45,584 nucleotides of DNA, taken from assembly GCA_902385655.1 (NCBI GenBank), contig CABMGO010000002.1, positions 1-45,584 of the forward strand, given 5' to 3'. Both the position numbers and the translations under genes were made by a program. How positions within the stretch are numbered: position 1 is the first letter of the stretch; the number at the start of each line of letters is the position of its first letter. Under the pieces are notes generated by a model that was not told the DNA's origin, did no database searches, and saw only the letters and a program-made list of their open reading frames with translations. Positions 14,975 to 22,626 of this stretch are shown here, in pieces. The DNA comes from an uncultured archaeon. Its GTDB lineage: Archaea; Nanobdellota; Nanobdellia; Pacearchaeales; GW2011-AR1.

Positions 14975-15601
14975 CTACCATCCAAGTCTTCCAGGTCTTT
15001 CGCTTTCGTGAAATCTTCCTTGGTCGTAGCTATCCAGGTTTCTCTTCATTTGTGCTGAATGTTCTGCGCTTTTTTGAGTTTCATAACCTGTTATAATCTG
15101 TTCTACTCTTTCTATTCTTGAAACTGTTGAGTTTTCTCCAAAGAGAATTTCTCCAAACATTTCTTCTGTTGATTTGCCTTCTTCATATTTTCTTGCTGTC
15201 CAGATTTCTCCAACTCTTTCTATAAAAAATCCTTCCAGGTTTGTACCAGGAATTATTCCATTTTGAGAAATAACAATTCCTCCATCAAATAAAATACAAT
15301 CTTCTTCAGGCATAGTGGGCTTACTTTCTTTAAACAAGTATCTTTCTTTAGGGTCGCATCGTGCAATCATTGCTCTATAAACTGTTCCGTTAGCATTAAG
15401 AGTGTAATTTCCTTCAGAGGTTTTGTAATCTAATTTTCCTAAAGCTTGAGAGAGTTTTGTAGAAGCGTTAACTTCTAATCCTGATCTAATATATCCTGGA
15501 GCGCAAGGCCTATTCCAAGGGGTTATGTCCCATTCTTTTAGAAATACAGGATTTCTTTTTACAGGCTTTCCTTCGTGACCTATAATCTCTATCTGTTCCA
15601 T
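14975..15601 (-). CDS. Hypothetical protein
   Basis: 208 residues, soluble, no family recognised. The N-terminal half is beta-rich (EGNYTLNANGTVYRAMIA, ILFDGGIVISQNG, GFFIERVGEIWTARKYEEG), suggesting a small beta-sandwich or barrel. The C-terminus is helical and charged. TTTTAATA lies 29 nt upstream of ATG 15601. Nothing about the neighbours indicates a role. Confidence 0.65.
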   Translation of the reverse strand: MEQIEIIGHEGKPVKRNPVFLKEWDITPWNRPCAPGYIRSGLEVNASTKLSQALGKLDYKTSEGNYTLNANGTVYRAMIARCDPKERYLFKESKPTMPEEDCILFDGGIVISQNGIIPGTNLEGFFIERVGEIWTARKYEEGKSTEEMFGEILFGENSTVSRIERVEQIITGYETQKSAEHSAQMKRNLDSYDQGRFHESERPGRLGW

Positions 15602-15653
15602 AAATCTTATTTGTTTTTGGTCTATTAAAAGGTTGTTGTGATAACTTCTTTAG

Positions 15654-16784
15654 CTAGAAATTGTCCCTAACTATTATAGTTCCTCCGCCTAAAACTTTCT
15701 CTTTCTCATATAATACTACTGCTTGGCCATCTGAAACACCGGTGATCGCTTTGTCTAATGTTAGGTTGAATCTTCCCTTGCTGAAGAGGAGGGTTGCTGG
15801 AAGAAGTTCGCCAACCTGTCTTATTCTTGCTAGAACTTTTGTGATCTTCTTTTTATATTTATTTTTGTCTTCATCTATTAGGTAAAAGTCTTTTATGATA
15901 ATATCTTTTCTGAAATTTAGCGGATGTTCTTCTGGTGCTGCAACGATTGTGTTTGTTTTTGCATCTTTTTTTGCTACATACCATCTAGTGTGGTCTTGTC
16001 CATCTTGTCCTGCCAAGGTGTATGAAATTTCTATTCCAAATCTTGGGCCAATTCTCTGACCTATAGTATAATAAAAAATACCATCGTGCTCTCCGATTTG
16101 TTTTCCTGTCGGATCAAGAATCTTTCCTTTTTTAGGTTTTATTTTCTTTTGTAAAAAATCTTTTAAGTTTATTTTTCCGATAAAACAAATTCCAACTGTG
16201 CCTTTCTTGTTATAATTTGGGAAATCTTTTCTTTCAGCTATTTTTCTGATTTGCTTTTTTGTGTAATCTCCTATTGGGAAAAGACATTTTGCAAGTTCTT
16301 TTTGTTTTATTGTATAAAGAAAATAAGATTGGTCTTTTGATTCATCTTTTGCTCTTAGTAACTCATATTTGTTTGTTTTTTTGTTATATCTTTTTCTTAT
16401 ATAATGGCCTGTTGAGATGAAATCGCATCCTAATTTTTTTGCTGCTTTTAGCATTAGTGGGAATTTTATTTCTTTATTACAGTCAATATCTGGGTTTGGA
16501 GTAATTCCTTTTTTGTATTTCTTGAACATTTCATCGACAACTAATTTTTTGTATTCTTTTTCAAAATCTAAAGTGATGAGTTTTATTCCAAGTTTTCCTG
16601 CGACTTTTTCTGCAAATCTTCTTTCTTCTTTCCATTGACATTCTCCTGTAATTTTATTTTTTGTATCGCTCCAGTTTTTCATAAATGCGCCAATTACTTC
16701 GTAACCTTGTTTTTGTAAGAGCATTGCCGCAATAGAAGAATCAACTCCACCAGACATTCCGAGCAATACTTTCTGCCTTACCAT
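15654..16784 (-). CDS. mnmA: tRNA (5-substituted) 2-thiouridine-34 synthase MnmA, bacterial type
   Basis: About 376 residues. The PP-loop GMSGGVDSS near the start binds ATP. Catalytic cysteines are visible in TPNPDIDCNKEIKF and GTVGICFIGK. YTIGQRIG and the C-terminal beta-barrel with GVSDGQAVVLYEKEKVLGGG complete the family pattern. MnmA adds sulfur to C2 of U34 in tRNA-Lys, -Glu and -Gln. The sulfur-relay partners (IscS, Tus) are not in this window. I prefer ATG 16784 (MVRQKVLLGMSGG) over 16829, as it starts just before the conserved strand and overlaps the upstream membrane gene by only 7 bp. The usual archaeal route is Ncs6/NcsA, so the gene suggests transfer from bacteria. Confidence 0.93.
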   Translation of the reverse strand: MVRQKVLLGMSGGVDSSIAAMLLQKQGYEVIGAFMKNWSDTKNKITGECQWKEERRFAEKVAGKLGIKLITLDFEKEYKKLVVDEMFKKYKKGITPNPDIDCNKEIKFPLMLKAAKKLGCDFISTGHYIRKRYNKKTNKYELLRAKDESKDQSYFLYTIKQKELAKCLFPIGDYTKKQIRKIAERKDFPNYNKKGTVGICFIGKINLKDFLQKKIKPKKGKILDPTGKQIGEHDGIFYYTIGQRIGPRFGIEISYTLAGQDGQDHTRWYVAKKDAKTNTIVAAPEEHPLNFRKDIIIKDFYLIDEDKNKYKKKITKVLARIRQVGELLPATLLFSKGRFNLTLDKAITGVSDGQAVVLYEKEKVLGGGTIIVRDNF

Positions 16785-17095
16785 GTTTTTATGAGAATAT
16801 TTCCTATTTCGAGACAAATAAATATCCATCCTAAGAAGTTAAACACATTTCTATGCACTAAAGATGTTACTGCTATAATTACTACTAGGCCGATAACTGC
16901 TACAACTGTAATAATCTCTATGATTCTCTTATGATCAATAAAATGATACAAAATAAAGCATAGTAAACCAATCCAGAATAGAATTAGAATTATCGAAGTG
17001 TTTAGTAAAGTTTGAAAAACTTTGTCTGTTATTGCCGAGACTATAAAAAATGCTGCTGCGATTCCTATGAACCAAACGTCTGATAAATATTTCAT
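16778..17095 (-). CDS. Small four-helix membrane protein
   Basis: 105 residues with about four hydrophobic segments (for example WFIGIAAAFFIVSAI, IILILFWIGLLCFILYHF, IITVVAVIGLVVIIAV and FNFLGWIFICLEIGNILI). No family is recognised. A TATA-like box at 17116-17123 is 28 nt upstream. It overlaps the mnmA start and is likely co-transcribed with it; no functional link is evident. Confidence 0.65.
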   Translation of the reverse strand: MKYLSDVWFIGIAAAFFIVSAITDKVFQTLLNTSIILILFWIGLLCFILYHFIDHKRIIEIITVVAVIGLVVIIAVTSLVHRNVFNFLGWIFICLEIGNILIKTW

Positions 17096-17292
17096 GTTTT
17101 TTTTATGTTATCCGAGTATAAAAAGTTAATCTTATTCAATAAAAAAATTTTAGAACATGTCTTCTCAATTCTCTCACTCCTACTCGGTTCCAGTCCTCTT
17201 ATAATTCTTCGAATTAATAAAACAAAATTAGAAATACTGCGTTTTTCTCTGCTCTTCGAATTAAATAAAATTTAGCGAAGCCAGAAAAAAAC

Positions 17293-17364
17293 GTCCCCGC
17301 GAGGACTCGAACCTCGGACCCCATGATTAACAGTCACGTGCTCTACCTACTGAGCTACAGGGAC
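17293..17364 (-). tRNA. tRNA-Asn (anticodon GUU)
   Basis: A 72-nt cloverleaf on the minus strand: acceptor GTCCCTG/CGGGGAC, D-arm GCTC...GAGC, anticodon stem CGTGA/TCATG with loop CTGTTAA (anticodon GTT), and T-arm CGAGG-TTCGAGT-CCTCG. No encoded CCA; the 3' end runs into a T6 tract that could end transcription. No intron. Confidence 0.94.
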
Positions 17365-17460
17365 ATTGATAAGATAGATGGGAAAGAATGATTTTTAAAG
17401 GTTTAGTTTTGATTGGTGTCTGTATTAAATAATTATTTAAACTCTGAATGTTTGATTGTT

Positions 17461-17742
17461 ATGTGCCCAAAATATGCGATTGCCTATTCTAGTAGTTTTC
17501 CTAAAGATGAGACTGTTGTGGGAGTGACTGACCCTGAAAGAAAAATTAAAATTCCTTGTTCTTTTAGTTTAGAAGAGGCTGAAGCATATCTTGAGAGTGA
17601 TAGGCAGGGAGCAGTTTCTAGAGGGTACGATCATGCTAGAATTCATGTTTTGAATGGTTGGGAGTTGGGACCTGTTCATTTAACTTTTGAACTTGGATGG
17701 AGAGAAACAGAAAATAATGGTTTGGTTGAAAGAGTTCTTTAG
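17461..17742 (+). CDS. Hypothetical protein
   Basis: 93 residues from ATG 17461, no family recognised. It contains FSLEEAEAYLESDRQGAVSR and VHLTFELGWRE; a small alpha/beta fold is likely. A frame extension to TTG 17413 or GTG 17416 exists, but TATTTAAA at 17434 is 27 nt before ATG 17461, the window's usual spacing, which supports the shorter form. Confidence 0.55.
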   Translation: MCPKYAIAYSSSFPKDETVVGVTDPERKIKIPCSFSLEEAEAYLESDRQGAVSRGYDHARIHVLNGWELGPVHLTFELGWRETENNGLVERVL

Positions 17743-17784
17743 ATTTTCGCAAATATATTTAAATGACGAATTATGAGCATGTTT

Positions 17785-18369
17785 ATGGCAACAGGAAATT
17801 ATATTATTATTCCCAAAATGAATGTGAATACTTATGGCGAGCCGGTTATTTTTTTGGCTGGGCCTGTTAATCGTGGAAATGGTTGGCAGAATAGGGCTAT
17901 CGAGATTATAAAGTCTCAAAATCCTAGAATTTATATTGCTGTTCCAGATTATTCTGGGATGTTAGATGAGAAGTGGACAAAATGGTCTGAAAGGCAAGGT
18001 TGTCTTTTTGATTCTCAGTTAGAATGGGAACAGTATTATTTAGAAATTGCCGAAAAGAATGGTGCGATTTTATTTTGGTTGCCTAAGCAGGACGGAGAGA
18101 TGCCCATTTCTAGGGAATCTGGATTTACTCAACCATATGCACAAGATACTCGACCTGAGACTGGTGCCTGGGGCTGGGGAAATTTGAGACACAATCCTAA
18201 AGCTCATGTTGCTGTGGGGGGAGAAGAGGGTTATTCTGGTTTAAGAACTACTAGAAGAAATTTTGCTAAATATGCCTCGCATATTCCTTTTAGAGACAAA
18301 TTAGAACAAGTTTGTGATGATGCACTTGGTTTTATTCCGAAGGGATTTGGACATGTTAGTTTGGATTAA
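17785..18369 (+). CDS. Nucleoside 2-deoxyribosyltransferase-like protein
   Basis: About 194 residues. VIFLAGPVNRGNGWQNRAIE, then QLEWEQYYLEIAEKNGAILF with WLP, and an EISRESG-like GEMPISRESG segment match the 2-deoxyribosyltransferase-like fold (PF15891 type), which handles nucleosides or nucleotides in salvage. The catalytic Glu is probably in the ISRESG segment. ATG 17785 is 29 nt after the TATTTAAA box at 17756; in-frame ATGs at 17773 and 17779 are possible alternatives. It overlaps the convergent KH-protein gene by 4 bp. Confidence 0.78.
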   Translation: MATGNYIIIPKMNVNTYGEPVIFLAGPVNRGNGWQNRAIEIIKSQNPRIYIAVPDYSGMLDEKWTKWSERQGCLFDSQLEWEQYYLEIAEKNGAILFWLPKQDGEMPISRESGFTQPYAQDTRPETGAWGWGNLRHNPKAHVAVGGEEGYSGLRTTRRNFAKYASHIPFRDKLEQVCDDALGFIPKGFGHVSLD

Positions 18370-18905
18370 TCTAAATTTTTCAAATCTTTTTTTGGATCTC
18401 TTAAACCTAAATCTTCATCATCGATTTTTCTTAAATTTGCGTTTTGTCTTTCAAGATAGGAGAAAACATTCGCGTGCTTTGAGCCTTGAATTAAAGAGAG
18501 TATTCCTTGAATCGTTTGTGAAACGTGTTCAGAATCTGCAATAACTCCTACGATATTTCCATGAATAACAATAACTGATCCTGTTAGAAGTTCAATTGTT
18601 TTTTTTGCTTTTCCTTCCGTTCCTATGACTCTTGCTCTAATTTCTGCAAGGTTCTTTCTGTGTGTGTGGTCTTTTATGTTGATAAATTCTAAAGAAAAAT
18701 TCTCATTTCTTAATAAGCAAGCATCTTCTGCATCAAAACCAAAGTCTACAGCTTGAATTACTTTTTCTGCCAGGAACTCGTTTACTTCTTTTCCATCTAG
18801 GTAAGCAAAGTTTTTATTTACTATTATTCCTACGTTTAACTTTTTGGTTAAATAGGGAATTGCTTTCTCTATCTTATTTGGTGAGTTTATTGGAACTTTT
18901 TTCAT
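18366..18905 (-). CDS. KH-domain RNA-binding protein, Pno1/Dim2-like
   Basis: 179 residues with two KH-like modules. The second contains the RNA-binding G-x-x-G loop in RVIGTEGKAKKTIELLTG, then IVGVIADSEHVSQTIQGILS, and ends with GSKHANVFSYLERQN, the conserved tail of archaeal Dim2/Pno1 homologues. Eukaryotic Pno1 binds the 3' region of 18S rRNA during small-subunit assembly, and the archaeal protein is linked to 16S rRNA maturation and to aIF2. The TATA-like CTTAAAAA is 29 nt upstream. Confidence 0.88.
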   Translation of the reverse strand: MKKVPINSPNKIEKAIPYLTKKLNVGIIVNKNFAYLDGKEVNEFLAEKVIQAVDFGFDAEDACLLRNENFSLEFINIKDHTHRKNLAEIRARVIGTEGKAKKTIELLTGSVIVIHGNIVGVIADSEHVSQTIQGILSLIQGSKHANVFSYLERQNANLRKIDDEDLGLRDPKKDLKNLD

Positions 18906-19042
18906 GCTACTAAGATGTTGCGACTCTTTTTAAGTCTTTAACTTTACTTTTTCCAATAACGATTAATTTCTTCCTATTTTGTTGTCATTTGCTAATGGTT
19001 ACAAAAAGAAAGATTTATAAATCGGATTTGACCTAGATTTTT

Positions 19043-20083
19043 ATGGTATTTGGATCATTTTTTTCAAGAAAGAGTAGGGAGAGCGGAGTAGCGCCAGTTG
19101 TAGATGGAAAAAGATCCTCTTTAGATGTGTTGGCTACACTACATAGAAGACCAACTTCTGAAGAAGTAATCGGGTTGGAAGATAAACATATTCTGGAATC
19201 TGCTGCAACCTTAGGTTTGCCAATTGACAGGGAGGGAATGAAACCTATTTTTGATATTCATGAAAAAGCTTTGCCTTTAATTGAACATGCTATGGCTGGC
19301 TTACTTAAAACTGATCAGGCTTTTCAGAGTTATTATCCTTTAGCAAGAGATGGAGAAATAATTTATGATGCTCTTTGGGCACTCGGTCGAGCTACAGGAA
19401 GTACTTTACAGCGAAGAGTTCATTACACTAAAACTAGTAATGCAATGAAGAGTGTACGAGAAGTTGCTCCAGAATATTTTTATGGTATTGGTATCTCTCC
19501 CGAACGTGCAAAAAATGGGCCTCCTATGGTTTTTATTGATTCTGGATTTTGGGGAAGTTTATTTGGTGCTATTGCTCGTTGGACTGGTATTCCTACTTCT
19601 TCTATTCCTAACGATAATTTTAGAGGTTATATGGTTTGTTGTCAAAACAGTTCTTACAATCAGTTAGCTCTTCCTAAGGACACTAAAGGGGCTAAAGAGT
19701 TTTTGAAAATGATTGCAGGCAGTCCGATATACAAAGATGCTAGTTGCGGGGCCGATTTGCCAAATAGACTATGTAGTTATATTCAGTTAATGCCAAAGTA
19801 TACTGGAAGATTTGTACAAACTGTCAAAGTAGATGGTAAATGGGATGTTATGCCTCAAGAAAATAAATATGTTTCAGATAACATCCGGGAAGGACGAACT
19901 ACAAATGACAGATGCGTGGGGAATAACTCTGATCAAATAAATTCTTTGTCTGACAAACTATCTCATGTTAATGCGGATGTAGTTGATCCCGTTGCTTCTA
20001 TTTTACTTCAAAGAAGAACGTTAGAATATTTTTCTGATCCAAATGTTCATGATAGAGTTTATTCGAGAAGTAAAGTTTATTGA
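19043..20083 (+). CDS. Hypothetical protein
   Basis: 346 residues, soluble, no family recognised. Residues ~100-200 contain LARDGEIIYDALWALGRATG, YFYGIGISPERA and MVFIDSGFWGSLFGAIARW; the alternating hydrophobic strand ending in D-S/T-G-F recalls a Rossmann-like or phosphotransfer strand but does not fit a known family. The C-terminus is polar and Arg-rich. TTTATAAA at 19014 is 29 nt before the ATG. It is convergent with aIF1A across a short spacer carrying two copies of TCGAGCCTAAAA (20095-20106 and 20149-20160). Confidence 0.65.
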   Translation: MVFGSFFSRKSRESGVAPVVDGKRSSLDVLATLHRRPTSEEVIGLEDKHILESAATLGLPIDREGMKPIFDIHEKALPLIEHAMAGLLKTDQAFQSYYPLARDGEIIYDALWALGRATGSTLQRRVHYTKTSNAMKSVREVAPEYFYGIGISPERAKNGPPMVFIDSGFWGSLFGAIARWTGIPTSSIPNDNFRGYMVCCQNSSYNQLALPKDTKGAKEFLKMIAGSPIYKDASCGADLPNRLCSYIQLMPKYTGRFVQTVKVDGKWDVMPQENKYVSDNIREGRTTNDRCVGNNSDQINSLSDKLSHVNADVVDPVASILLQRRTLEYFSDPNVHDRVYSRSKVY

Positions 20084-20154
20084 TTGTTTATTTATCGAGC
20101 CTAAAACTCTCCGAATTTCAGCTCTCGTCTGATTATGTATTTCTTTAGTCGAGC

Positions 20155-20496
20155 CTAAAATTCGTTTTCCTGTGTCTTCAATAAACCGTCTTTTTTCAAT
20201 TTCTCTACTTCTGCTTTTGAGTATTTATATAGAATATCTCCTTTCTCGTCTCCATCAAATTCCCAAGGTTCGACAATTATTGCATCTCCTTCTCTTAACC
20301 AAAGATCTCTTCTTAATCTTCCAGGTACTCGACAATTTCTTGTTTTTCCATCCATACAAGAGACCATCATTCTTCCTGCTCCGACTCTCTGAGTTATAAT
20401 TCCGATTACTTCTCTTCCTCTTGGAAGTTTTACTCTTACGGGAACATTTGGGTTAAATTCTCCTTGATCTCGATCATGTCTGTTAAAATATGCCAT
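20155..20496 (-). CDS. Translation initiation factor aIF1A
   Basis: 113 residues with an OB (S1/IF1) fold: VRVKLPRGREVIGIITQRVG, MMVSCMDGKTRNCRVPGRLR, LWLREGDAIIVEPWEFD and the helical tail KGDILYKYSKAEVEKLKKDG. This is the archaeal/eukaryotic IF1A family, which binds the A site of the small ribosomal subunit during initiation. Size and motif order are normal. TTTAAA on the minus strand starts 29 nt before ATG 20496; the divergent elp3 gene has its own box. Confidence 0.95.
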   Translation of the reverse strand: MAYFNRHDRDQGEFNPNVPVRVKLPRGREVIGIITQRVGAGRMMVSCMDGKTRNCRVPGRLRRDLWLREGDAIIVEPWEFDGDEKGDILYKYSKAEVEKLKKDGLLKTQENEF

Positions 20497-20572
20497 GCTT
20501 ATTAGAATAAATGTAGGTTTTTAAAGATGAGGATTTGGTTAATTCTATAAACTCATTTTTGATATTATTATA

Positions 20573-22006
20573 ATGAACGAATTTGTAGAAAGAAAGGATT
20601 GGGAAGGGAAAGATCAGAAGAAGCCGACGAGGACGATCTCTGGTGTTGCGCCGGTTTCAGTTATGGTTCCTCCTAGACGTTGTCCTCACGGGGTTTGTGC
20701 TTATTGTCCTACTTTTGATAATGCTTCACAAAGTTATACTCCTGAAAGTCCAGCTGTTATTAGGGCAATTTCACTTGCTTATGATCCAAAAAGGCAAGTC
20801 GAGGCGAGATTGAAGTCTTACAATGCGATGAAACACCCTACTGACAAGATTGAGTTAATTATTATGGGCGGAACTTTTATGGGTTTTCCTAGGGATTTTC
20901 AAGTTGATTTTGTAAAGAAATGTTATGATGCGATGAATGGTTTTGATAGTAAAAGTTTGCAAGAAGCTAAAAAGGCAAATGAGAAAGCGAAAAATAGGTG
21001 TGTTGCACTTTGTATTGAAACTCGGCCAGATCATTGTAGCGAACAACAAATTTCGGACATGCTTTCTTGGGGAACAACAAGAGTTGAATTAGGAGTTCAG
21101 ATTTTGGATGATAAAATTTACAAGAAAATTAACCGAGGACATAGTGTTAGGGACGTTGTTGAAGCGACTGAGAGATTAAAGAAGGCTGGTTTCAAACTTG
21201 GTTATCATATGATGCCTGGTTTGCCAGGAAGTACTCCTCAAAAAGATGCGAGAGTCTACAAGCAAGTTTTTTCTTCTGATAAGTTTAAGCCAGATCAAGT
21301 TAAAATTTATCCATGTCAAGTTATCAAAAATACTGGAATTGAAAAATGGTTTTACGAAAGAAAGTTTGTTCCTTATGATGAAAAAACTGTTAGAGATTTA
21401 CTTGTTAAAATGTTGAAAGCAACCCCAAGATATTGCAGAGTTATGAGAATTATGAGAGAGATTCCTCAAAGATATCTTGTTGCAGGTTTGACGAAGATTG
21501 ATTTGAGAAAAGATGTTGAGGAGTATATTAGAGATCAATCCTCAAAGGATCATCCTGCTGGACGTAAAATTAAGATAAATGAAATAAGATTTAGGGAGAT
21601 TGGTTTTGCTTTGAGAGACAAGAGAGAAATTAAACCTGAAACTATTAAGATAAAGACAACAAAATATTCTGCTTCACATGGAAAAGAATTTTTTATTGAA
21701 GCAGTTGACTCAAAAGATAATCTTTATGGTTTGTTAAGATTAAGATTGGAGAAGGATAAAAAAACACCGAGTATGGTTAGAGAGCTTCACGTTTATAGTC
21801 CTGCTTTAAATTTGGGTGAAAGAGAGGAAACTAGTTTTCAACATATTGGGCTTGGAAAGAAATTAATGGCTGAGGCAGAAAAGATTGCTAAAAAATTAGG
21901 TTATAAAAAAATCCGAGTTATTTCTGGTGTCGGAGTTAGAGAGTATTATAAGAATTTAGGATATAAGGTTGATGAAAATAATGTTTATATGGTAAAGGAC
22001 TTCTGA
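20573..22006 (+). CDS. elp3: tRNA uridine-34 carboxymethyl synthase Elp3 (radical SAM/GNAT)
   Basis: 477 residues. The N-terminal part is radical SAM with RRCPHGVCAYCP (C-x4-C-x2-C, 4Fe-4S), followed by ELIIMGGTFMGFP, CIETRPDHC, RVELGVQ and the GYHMMPGLPGS segment. The C-terminal GNAT domain ends with QHIGLGKKLMAEAEKIAKK and VGVREYYKNLGY. Archaeal Elp3 forms cm5U34 from acetyl-CoA and SAM. The N-terminal tRNA-binding region is very short: conserved TRTISGVAPVSVM begins at residue ~19 rather than ~75, and an in-frame stop at 20540-20542 rules out an upstream start. It pairs functionally with the Trm9-like and MnmA proteins. Confidence 0.93.
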   Translation: MNEFVERKDWEGKDQKKPTRTISGVAPVSVMVPPRRCPHGVCAYCPTFDNASQSYTPESPAVIRAISLAYDPKRQVEARLKSYNAMKHPTDKIELIIMGGTFMGFPRDFQVDFVKKCYDAMNGFDSKSLQEAKKANEKAKNRCVALCIETRPDHCSEQQISDMLSWGTTRVELGVQILDDKIYKKINRGHSVRDVVEATERLKKAGFKLGYHMMPGLPGSTPQKDARVYKQVFSSDKFKPDQVKIYPCQVIKNTGIEKWFYERKFVPYDEKTVRDLLVKMLKATPRYCRVMRIMREIPQRYLVAGLTKIDLRKDVEEYIRDQSSKDHPAGRKIKINEIRFREIGFALRDKREIKPETIKIKTTKYSASHGKEFFIEAVDSKDNLYGLLRLRLEKDKKTPSMVRELHVYSPALNLGEREETSFQHIGLGKKLMAEAEKIAKKLGYKKIRVISGVGVREYYKNLGYKVDENNVYMVKDF

Positions 22007-22016
22007 ATTGGTCTGT

Positions 22017-22506
22017 TTAGTTAACCAGTGATTTTATTCTTTTTATTGCATCTTCAGGATTTTTTGCAACGTATACTTTCTCTTTACCTAGTCTTTTGAA
22101 TAATGACTGACACTCCTTATCATCATTAAGAAGGATTACATTTTTATCGCTCTTTAGTGCTAATGCTATTTCAGAAATTGTTCCGGTTCCAACGCCACAT
22201 GCAATTACTACGTCGCTTGAAAGAACATTGATACTATTTCTTGCATTTCCTAGACTAGTTATTATTGGTAAGTCTACAAATTTAGATATGGAACTTTTGT
22301 CTGAGGTGGGCAATATTCCTATTGTGAGCCCATTAGATTTTTTAGCTCCTTCGTTTGCTGCGTCCATTACTCCCTGATTTCTGCCCCCCAGTTAGAAGAA
22401 CCCATCCGTTGTCTGCAATTAATTTACCGATTTCAATAGCATTTTTAATGTCTTTTTTAGTTGCTTCTTTTCCTGGACCCATGACACCTATAATTTTTTT
22501 TGTCAT
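22017..22506 (-). pseudogene. Frameshifted Rossmann-fold (TIGR00725/LOG-like) protein
   Basis: From ATG 22506 the minus strand reads MTKKIIGVMGPGKEATKKD... to NGWVLLTGG, then loses frame at a G6 run (plus-strand C6, 22384-22389). With five G the frame joins RNQGVMDAANEGAKK and continues as SSDVVIACGVGTGTISEIAL to the stop at 22017, giving a complete ~162-residue protein. The GG-R-x-G-V-M-x-A and GxGTxxE motifs are those of SLOG/TIGR00725 nucleotide-binding Rossmann proteins. A TATA-like box 29 nt upstream of 22506 supports the full gene. Either a recent mutation or a homopolymer sequencing error explains the break. Confidence 0.82.
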
Positions 22507-22626
22507 AACCAATATATTCATCTTCTTTTTATAAATCTTTGTCGGTAGGTAAAATCTTCTGTGTGTCTTTTAGAGTCTCTTTTCTTCACAATAATGTTTA
22601 TAAGACGCTTTTTTATTGAGTAGCTG

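Noticed and set aside
16785-16829. Longer N-terminus for MnmA
   Set aside because: The extra 15 residues precede the conserved start of the PP-loop domain and deepen the overlap with the upstream gene.
17207-17271. Imperfect direct repeat around CTTCGAATTAA downstream of tRNA-Asn
   Set aside because: Short, AT-rich and imperfect; it does not extend into tRNA-like sequence strongly enough to call a remnant.
20095-20160. 12-bp direct repeat TCGAGCCTAAAA, 54 bp apart, between convergent genes
   Set aside because: Only two copies, no inverted structure and no insertion signature; one copy overlaps the aIF1A stop codon. It may be a small local duplication.
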